From positions 2,604,501 through 2,668,500 of the forward strand of contig NZ_CP081903.1 of the NCBI RefSeq assembly GCF_020091405.1: a stretch of 64,000 nt of DNA, read 5' to 3'. Source of the stretch: Bacteroides cellulosilyticus (GTDB lineage Bacteria > Bacteroidota > Bacteroidia > Bacteroidales > Bacteroidaceae). The notes beneath the pieces were generated by a model, which saw nothing but the letters and a program-made list of their open reading frames with translations, had not been told where the DNA came from and made no database searches. Position 1 is the stretch's first letter; the number at the start of each line of letters is the position of its first letter. This document shows, piece by piece, positions 59,071 through 64,000 of this stretch. Position numbers and translations under genes: made by a program.

Positions 59071-60405
59071 ATGTCAAGATTTGAAATAAAGATGCCCAAA
59101 TTGGGTGAAAGTATAACCGAAGGTACCATCATCTCATGGTCGGTACAAGTAGGAGACATCATCAAGGAAGATGATGTGTTATTTGAAGTAAATACCGCTA
59201 AAGTCAGTGCCGAAATACCGTCTCCGGTAGAAGGTAAAGTCGTGGAAATTTTATTTAAGGAAGGAGACACCGTGGCTGTGGGTACGGTGGTGGCTATTGT
59301 CGATATCGGAGGTGAGAACTCCGGGGATGAGGGTGTTGCGGTTGTTTCTAAGACTGCCTCTGAGGAAACTCCTCAAGTCAAGACTGTAAAAACGGAAGAA
59401 GAGCGTTGGTACTCGCCTGTAGTTCTTCAGTTGGCTCGTGAGGCCGGCATTCAGCCTGAAGAACTGGATACTATTTCGGGTACCGGATATCAGGGGCGGG
59501 TGAGCAAGAAGGACATCAAGAGTTACATTGTCCGGAAACAAAGTGGTGGTACCACCACGGCGCAATCTGCTGCTAAGCCAAGTCCGCAACCTGTTGCAAG
59601 CGTTGCACCGCAACCGGTAGCTACAGCACCTGCCCAGTCGTCTGCTAAACTTGCTGCAACTCCTGAAGTACAACGTACTACACCTGCTTCCGGCACATTC
59701 TCAGCAGAAGGTGTTGAAGTAAAAGAGATGGATCGTGTACGTAAGGTGATAGCCGACCACATGGTAATGTCCAAACATACTTCCCCACACGTAACCAATG
59801 TTGTGGAAGTGGATGTAACGAAACTTGTGAAGTGGCGCGATAAGAATAAAGATGCTTTCTTCCGTCGTGAGGGAGTGAAACTTACTTATATGCCTGCCAT
59901 CACAGAAGCTGTGGCGAAGGCACTGGCTGCTTACCCGCAAGTGAATGTATCGGTAGAGGGATATAATATCTTGTTCAAGAAACATATCAATGTCGGTATT
60001 GCCGTTTCTTTGAATGATGGCAATCTGATTGTTCCGGTGGTTCGTGATGCCGATCGTCTGAACCTGAACGGACTTGCCGTAGCCATTGATTCACTGGCAC
60101 TCAAGGCTCGTGATAATAAGCTGATGCCCGATGATATTTCCGGTGGCACTTTTACGATTACGAACTTCGGTACATTCAAGTCTTTGTTCGGTACACCTAT
60201 CATCAATCAGCCTCAGGTGGCTATCCTGGGAGTAGGATACATCGAGAAAAAGCCTGCCGTAATAGAGACCCCGGAAGGAGATGTGATTGCCATCCGTCAT
60301 AAGATGTATCTGTCCCTTTCTTATGACCATAGAGTCGTGGATGGTTCATTAGGTGGCAACTTCCTCTATTTTATTAAAGATTATCTGGAAAACTGGAAAG
60401 AATAA
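59071..60405 (+). CDS. 2-oxo acid dehydrogenase E2 (dihydrolipoyl acyltransferase)
   Basis: A 444-residue E2. There is a single lipoyl domain (1-80, acceptor Lys44 in NTAKVSAEIPSP), a peripheral subunit-binding domain (about 112-155, SPVVLQLAREAGIQPEELDTISGTGYQGRVSKKDI), an Ala/Pro/Gln-rich mobile linker (about 160-205) and the catalytic domain with His420 and Asp424 (SYDHRVVDG). The linker is typical of swinging-arm proteins. It could transfer acetyl or branched-chain acyl groups; sequence alone does not decide. Confidence 0.93.
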   Translation: MSRFEIKMPKLGESITEGTIISWSVQVGDIIKEDDVLFEVNTAKVSAEIPSPVEGKVVEILFKEGDTVAVGTVVAIVDIGGENSGDEGVAVVSKTASEETPQVKTVKTEEERWYSPVVLQLAREAGIQPEELDTISGTGYQGRVSKKDIKSYIVRKQSGGTTTAQSAAKPSPQPVASVAPQPVATAPAQSSAKLAATPEVQRTTPASGTFSAEGVEVKEMDRVRKVIADHMVMSKHTSPHVTNVVEVDVTKLVKWRDKNKDAFFRREGVKLTYMPAITEAVAKALAAYPQVNVSVEGYNILFKKHINVGIAVSLNDGNLIVPVVRDADRLNLNGLAVAIDSLALKARDNKLMPDDISGGTFTITNFGTFKSLFGTPIINQPQVAILGVGYIEKKPAVIETPEGDVIAIRHKMYLSLSYDHRVVDGSLGGNFLYFIKDYLENWKE

Positions 60406-60423
60406 CTTAATACCTTGATAAGT

Positions 60424-62460
60424 ATGAAAAAGTACAATATAAAAACCACAGATGTGGAACTGCTGAAGAAGTGGTATTACTTGATGACGCTGGGGCGTGC
60501 GCTTGATGAAAAAGCGCCCGCTTACCTGTTGCAGTCCCTTGGCTGGTCCTTTCACGCTCCATATGCCGGGCATGACGGGATACAGTTGGCCATCGGACAG
60601 GTATTTACCAAAGGAGAAGACTTCCTTTTCCCTTACTACCGTGATATGCTGACTGCCCTTTCCGCCGGAATGACAGCGGAAGAGCTTATACTGAATGGTA
60701 TCTCCAAAGCTACTGATCCGGGAAGTGGCGGACGCCACATGTCCAATCACTTTGCCAAACCCGAATGGCATATCGAGAATATATCCTCGGCTACAGGTAC
60801 GCATGATCTTCATGCAGCCGGTGTGGCACGTGCAATGGTATATTATGACCATAAAGGAGTCGTTATTACTTCACACGGCGAATCTGCCTCCTCCGAAGGC
60901 TTTGTCTACGAAGCTGTCAATGGTGCCAGCCTTGAACGCCTGCCCGTTATTTTTGTATGGCAGGATAATGGATATGGTATATCTGTTCCGAAGAAAGACC
61001 AGACGGCAGCCCGTAAAGTGGCGGATAACTTCTCCGGATTCAAGAATCTGAAGATTATCCATTGTAATGGAAAAGATGTGTTCGACTCCATGAATGCCAT
61101 GACTGAGGCCCGTGAGTATGCATTGCTGAACCGGAATCCGGTAATCGTACATGCCAATTGTGTCCGTATCGGTTCCCATTCCAACTCTGACAAAGACACT
61201 TTGTACAGGGATGAAAACGAACTGGCTTATGTGAAAGAAGCTGATCCGTTGCTGAAGTTCCGCCGGATGCTGTTACGTTACAAGCGTCTCACCGAGGAAG
61301 AGCTGAAAGAAATAGAGGAGAAAGCAAAGAAAGATCTGGCTGCTGCCAATCGTAAGGCGTTGACGGCTCCCGATCCCGATCCTAAAACCATTTTCAACTA
61401 TGTATTGCCGGAACCTTACGAACCGGAAAAATATAAAGATGGGACACATCGTGAGACAGAAGGAGAGAAGAAATTCTTTGTAACTGCCATCAATGAGACG
61501 CTGAAAGCAGAGTTCCGCCATAATCCTGATACCTTCATTTGGGGGCAGGATGTTGCCAATCGGGATAAAGGGGGCGTGTTCAACGTGACGAAAGGTATGC
61601 AACAGGAATTCGGCGAAGCTCGTGTATTCAGTGCACCTATCGCCGAAGATTATATTGTCGGCACAGCAAATGGCATGAGCCGTTTTGATCCTAAAATCCG
61701 GGTAGTGATAGAAGGTGCGGAGTTTGCCGACTATTTCTGGCCTGCCGTAGAACAATATGTGGAATGTACCCATGAGTATTGGCGCAGCAACGGACAGTTC
61801 GTTCCTAATGTAACTTTACGTCTGGCTTCCGGTGGTTATATCGGTGGTGGACTCTATCACTCACAAAATCTGGAGGGTGCTTTGGCTACTCTGCCCGGAG
61901 CGCGGATTGTTTGTCCATCCTTTGCTGATGATGCTGCCGGACTGCTCCGTACAAGTATACGCTCCCGTGGGTTTACGCTGTTTATTGAACCGAAAGCATT
62001 GTATAATTCCGTAGAAGCAGCTACCATCGTCCCTGATGATTTTGAAGTTCCTTTTGGGAAAGCGCGTATTCGTCGTGGGGGCAGTGATCTGAGTATTATC
62101 ACCTATGGTAATACAACGCATTTCTGCCTGAATGTTGCCGAACGTTTGGAAAAAGAAGGTGGCTGGAGTGTGGAAGTGATCGATATCCGTTCTTTGATAC
62201 CGTTGGATAAAGAAACCATTTATGAGTCTGTGAAGAAGACCAGTAAAGCCCTGATTGTTCATGAAGATAAAGTCTTTGGTGGCTTCGGCGGTGAGATAGC
62301 AGCCAGTATTGGTACAGACTTATTCCGTTACCTGGATGCACCGGTGCAGCGTGTAGGTTCTACCTTTACTCCTGTAGGTTTTAATCCGATATTGGAACGT
62401 GCCATTCTGCCGGGTGCAGATAGAATTTATGAAGCAGCCAAGAAGCTGTTGGAATATTAA
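60424..62460 (+). CDS. 2-oxo acid dehydrogenase E1, fused alpha and beta
   Basis: A 678-residue fused thiamine-diphosphate enzyme. The alpha-like half (about 1-320) has GGRHMSNHF, TGTHDLHAAGVARAM, SHGESASSEGFVYEAVNGAS and WQDNGYGISVP. The beta-like half (about 345-678) has TFIWGQDVANRDKGGVFNVTKGM, FSAPIAEDYIVGTANGMS and LIVHEDKVFGGFGGEIAASI. The ATG at 60424 is preferred to a TTG nine bases upstream. Substrate could be pyruvate, acetoin or branched-chain keto acids. Fused E1s of this kind are common in Bacteroidetes. It is followed by flavodoxin after 17 bases. Confidence 0.92.
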   Translation: MKKYNIKTTDVELLKKWYYLMTLGRALDEKAPAYLLQSLGWSFHAPYAGHDGIQLAIGQVFTKGEDFLFPYYRDMLTALSAGMTAEELILNGISKATDPGSGGRHMSNHFAKPEWHIENISSATGTHDLHAAGVARAMVYYDHKGVVITSHGESASSEGFVYEAVNGASLERLPVIFVWQDNGYGISVPKKDQTAARKVADNFSGFKNLKIIHCNGKDVFDSMNAMTEAREYALLNRNPVIVHANCVRIGSHSNSDKDTLYRDENELAYVKEADPLLKFRRMLLRYKRLTEEELKEIEEKAKKDLAAANRKALTAPDPDPKTIFNYVLPEPYEPEKYKDGTHRETEGEKKFFVTAINETLKAEFRHNPDTFIWGQDVANRDKGGVFNVTKGMQQEFGEARVFSAPIAEDYIVGTANGMSRFDPKIRVVIEGAEFADYFWPAVEQYVECTHEYWRSNGQFVPNVTLRLASGGYIGGGLYHSQNLEGALATLPGARIVCPSFADDAAGLLRTSIRSRGFTLFIEPKALYNSVEAATIVPDDFEVPFGKARIRRGGSDLSIITYGNTTHFCLNVAERLEKEGGWSVEVIDIRSLIPLDKETIYESVKKTSKALIVHEDKVFGGFGGEIAASIGTDLFRYLDAPVQRVGSTFTPVGFNPILERAILPGADRIYEAAKKLLEY

Positions 62461-62477
62461 TTTAATAATAAGTTATT

Positions 62478-62981
62478 ATGAAAGAGATAGGATTATTTTA
62501 TGCAATGAATGCTGCCAAGACTTCTCATATCGCAGAGAAGATACGTGAGAAGCTCGGACATAAAGAAGTGGAAATGATTATGATAGAAAAAGCTTGGCAG
62601 AATGATTTCCAGGCTTATGATAAACTGATAGTAGGTGCTTCTACCTGGTTTGATGGTGAATTGCCCACCTATTGGGATGAGATGATACCGGAGATAGAAA
62701 GCCTCGATCTGAAAGATAAGAAAGTTGCTCTCTTCGGGCTTGGTGACCAAATCGGGTATCCCGATAATTTTGTTGACGGCCTGGGAATACTGGCTGCTGC
62801 CTTTGAAAAGGCAGGGGCTGTTCTTGTCGGATTTACGTCTGCCGAAGGTTATTCATTTAACCATTCAAGAGCTTTGAGGGATGGTAAATGGTGTGGACTG
62901 GTGATTGATATAGAGAACCAGTCGAAGCTGACGGATAAACGTATAACGGATTGGTGTGAACGGTTGAAGAAAGAATTCTAA
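62478..62981 (+). CDS. Flavodoxin
   Basis: A 167-residue long-chain flavodoxin-like protein: IGLFYAMNAAKTSHIAEKI at the N-terminus, GASTWFDGELPTYWDEM (FMN-ring loop with Trp) and VALFGLGDQIGYPDNFVDGLG (second loop), TSAEGYSFNHSRALRDGKWCGLVID. The phosphate-binding loop reads AMNAAKT in place of the usual S/T-x-T-G-x-T, losing the Gly and the first Thr, so FMN binding may differ. The gene is the last in the lpd-E1 operon and may supply or accept electrons for low-potential reactions. Confidence 0.9.
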   Translation: MKEIGLFYAMNAAKTSHIAEKIREKLGHKEVEMIMIEKAWQNDFQAYDKLIVGASTWFDGELPTYWDEMIPEIESLDLKDKKVALFGLGDQIGYPDNFVDGLGILAAAFEKAGAVLVGFTSAEGYSFNHSRALRDGKWCGLVIDIENQSKLTDKRITDWCERLKKEF

Positions 62982-62990
62982 TAAATTATT

Positions 62991-63028
62991 AAGGAGGGTA
63001 TATTTGAATGAGTTAGTATACCCTCCTT
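62991..63028. terminator. Bidirectional terminator
   Basis: AAGGAGGGTATA (62991-63002) and TATACCCTCCTT (63017-63028) form a perfect 12-base stem with a 14-base loop between convergent genes, flanked by A/T-rich runs. Confidence 0.9.
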
Positions 63029-63033
63029 GAATT

Positions 63034-64000
63034 TTATAGATTGAAATAACCGGCTACCGCTTCCGCGCATCGTTCCCCGTCAATACCGGCAGAAACAATA
63101 CCACCTGCATATCCTGCTCCTTCTCCGCATGGGAACAAGCCTTTTACTCTTACATGCTGCAAAGTTTCCCTATCTCTTATGATTCGTACGGGTGCGGAGG
63201 TACGTGTCTCTACGCCAATCATTACTGCTTCATTGGTCAGGAAACCGTGACTGTATCGTCCGAATTGTTGGAATCCTTTGCTGAGTCGTTCTGTAATGAA
63301 CGGTGGCATCCAGAAGTGTAGGGGAGAAGATATCAGTCCCGGAGCATACGAACTTTCCGGTAGATCATAACTCAGCTTTTTGTGTGTAAAATCCTGCATC
63401 CGCTGTGCAGGTGCTGTTTGTCGCATATTGCCTTGTTGCCAGCAATTATATTCCAATGCCTCCTGAAAGTACATCATGCTGAGTTGGGGATAGGTAACAC
63501 TATCATCCTGCATAGCTGTTCCTCTATTTTCTATCTTCAATCCTTCGTCTTCCAGATCTTCCGGCCTTAACTCAACGACCATTCCCGAATTGCTCCAACG
63601 AGAGCCACGGTTACTGGGACTCATTCCGTTCACTACAATCTGTTGCGGACCGCTGGCGGCAGGTACAACGAACCCACCCGGGCACATACAGAAACTGTAT
63701 ACTCCTCGTCCGTCTACCTGATTCACAAAACTATATTCGGCGGCAGGCAGATATTTACCCCGCCCGTTCTTGTTATGATACTGTATTTGGTCGATCAATT
63801 CTGAAGGATGCTCCAAACGTACACCGACTGCAATACCTTTAGCTTCAACCTCCACTTGATTGGCAGCCAACCAACGGTACACATCCCGCGCCGAATGTCC
63901 TGTTGCCAGAATCACCGGACCCAGAATTGTTTGTCCTGTATGGGTTTCGATACCTTTTATCTCGTCTCCTTCGATAATCAACGCCTCCATACGTGTCTCA
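63034..64000 (-). CDS. FAD-dependent oxidoreductase (COG2509-like), cut by the window edge
   Basis: The C-terminal part, at least 318 residues, of a larger flavoprotein. The frame stays open through 64000, and the typical N-terminal FAD motif (GxGxxG) is outside the window. Family features are VILATGHSARDVYRWLA (second nucleotide loop), GVRLEHPSELIDQIQY, YSFCMCPGGFVVPAAS, and the C-terminal GLFPCGEGAGYAGGIVSAGIDGERCAEA that holds the flavin. Homologues are about 500 residues long and uncharacterised. The gene is convergent with flavodoxin and shares its terminator. Confidence 0.88.
   Translation of the reverse strand, partial: ETRMEALIIEGDEIKGIETHTGQTILGPVILATGHSARDVYRWLAANQVEVEAKGIAVGVRLEHPSELIDQIQYHNKNGRGKYLPAAEYSFVNQVDGRGVYSFCMCPGGFVVPAASGPQQIVVNGMSPSNRGSRWSNSGMVVELRPEDLEDEGLKIENRGTAMQDDSVTYPQLSMMYFQEALEYNCWQQGNMRQTAPAQRMQDFTHKKLSYDLPESSYAPGLISSPLHFWMPPFITERLSKGFQQFGRYSHGFLTNEAVMIGVETRTSAPVRIIRDRETLQHVRVKGLFPCGEGAGYAGGIVSAGIDGERCAEAVAGYFNL

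Overview
The window looks like a chromosome segment of a gut Bacteroides species. The evidence is the protein content (fimbrillin, DUF3943, TamL lipoprotein, GldH, TonB-dependent receptors with N-terminal carboxypeptidase-like domains, fused E1 alpha/beta dehydrogenase), the absence of clear Shine-Dalgarno sequences, and repeated matches to the Bacteroides -7 promoter box TAnnTTTG upstream of genes. I cannot name the species from sequence alone. No rRNA, tRNA, CRISPR array, prophage or transposase was seen. Most of the window is core genome, with one accessory-looking operon (22.4-27.0 kb).

Layout. 0-4.6 kb: a DUF4876-like surface lipoprotein, its TonB-dependent receptor, and a small Pro/Glu-rich secreted protein (minus strand). 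4.8-12.1 kb: an NtrC-type sigma-54 response regulator, divergent from a cyclophilin lipoprotein, then a tightly coupled M16 peptidase - MATE exporter - hybrid histidine kinase run. The kinase carries receiver and HPt modules and may feed the NtrC regulator. 12.2-13.4 kb: a transglutaminase-like protein. 13.4-14.2 kb: a repeat-rich, structured non-coding stretch. 14.2-21.2 kb: tamB and tamL, the outer-membrane translocation/assembly pair. 21.3-22.3 kb: a sugar-phosphate-type nucleotidyltransferase. 22.4-27.0 kb: a minus-strand operon of HPr-kinase-like protein, S24/S26 peptidase, PqqD-like protein, NTP_transf_5 nucleotidyltransferase and ABC exporter. This resembles peptide natural-product (lasso/RiPP-like) tailoring gene sets but has no recognisable precursor or macrocyclase. 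27.1-31.2 kb: DUF3943 protein, AraC regulator, PAS histidine kinase. 31.3-35.4 kb: ABC-F ATPase and M13 metallopeptidase. 35.7-43.1 kb: purH followed by the cell-shape operon mreB-mreC-mreD-mrdA-rodA. 43.1-47.1 kb (minus): gldH, ricT, holB, metF. 47.2-49.1 kb: a fimbrillin with a FISUMP-like C-terminus. 49.5-53.4 kb: metA, a U32 peptidase-family protein, and a zinc-ribbon membrane protein. 53.6-56.8 kb (minus): a LuxR-type regulator with a histidine-rich linker and a TonB-dependent receptor. 56.9-63.0 kb: a 2-oxo acid dehydrogenase operon (lpd, lipoate ligase, E2, fused E1, flavodoxin). The right edge cuts an FAD-dependent oxidoreductase.

The most unusual non-coding signal is a set of short-word arrays, different at each locus, sitting at or across gene ends. 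The words include ACCACAGAGTAACACAGAG, GCTACGAG/GCTACAAG, GTGTGGAA, AGTCGTTACCTTT, TGGCA/TGCCA, GATGGCATC, GTGATA, GAATGAAGAAT and ATCGTAAAT. Many consist of a word iterated in one orientation, a spacer, and the same word reversed, so they can fold into long hairpins. Several have become part of genes: they encode the C-terminal tails of two enzymes in the 22-27 kb operon, supply stop codons (metA, mreC), and encode part of the signal peptide of a membrane protein at 52.4 kb.
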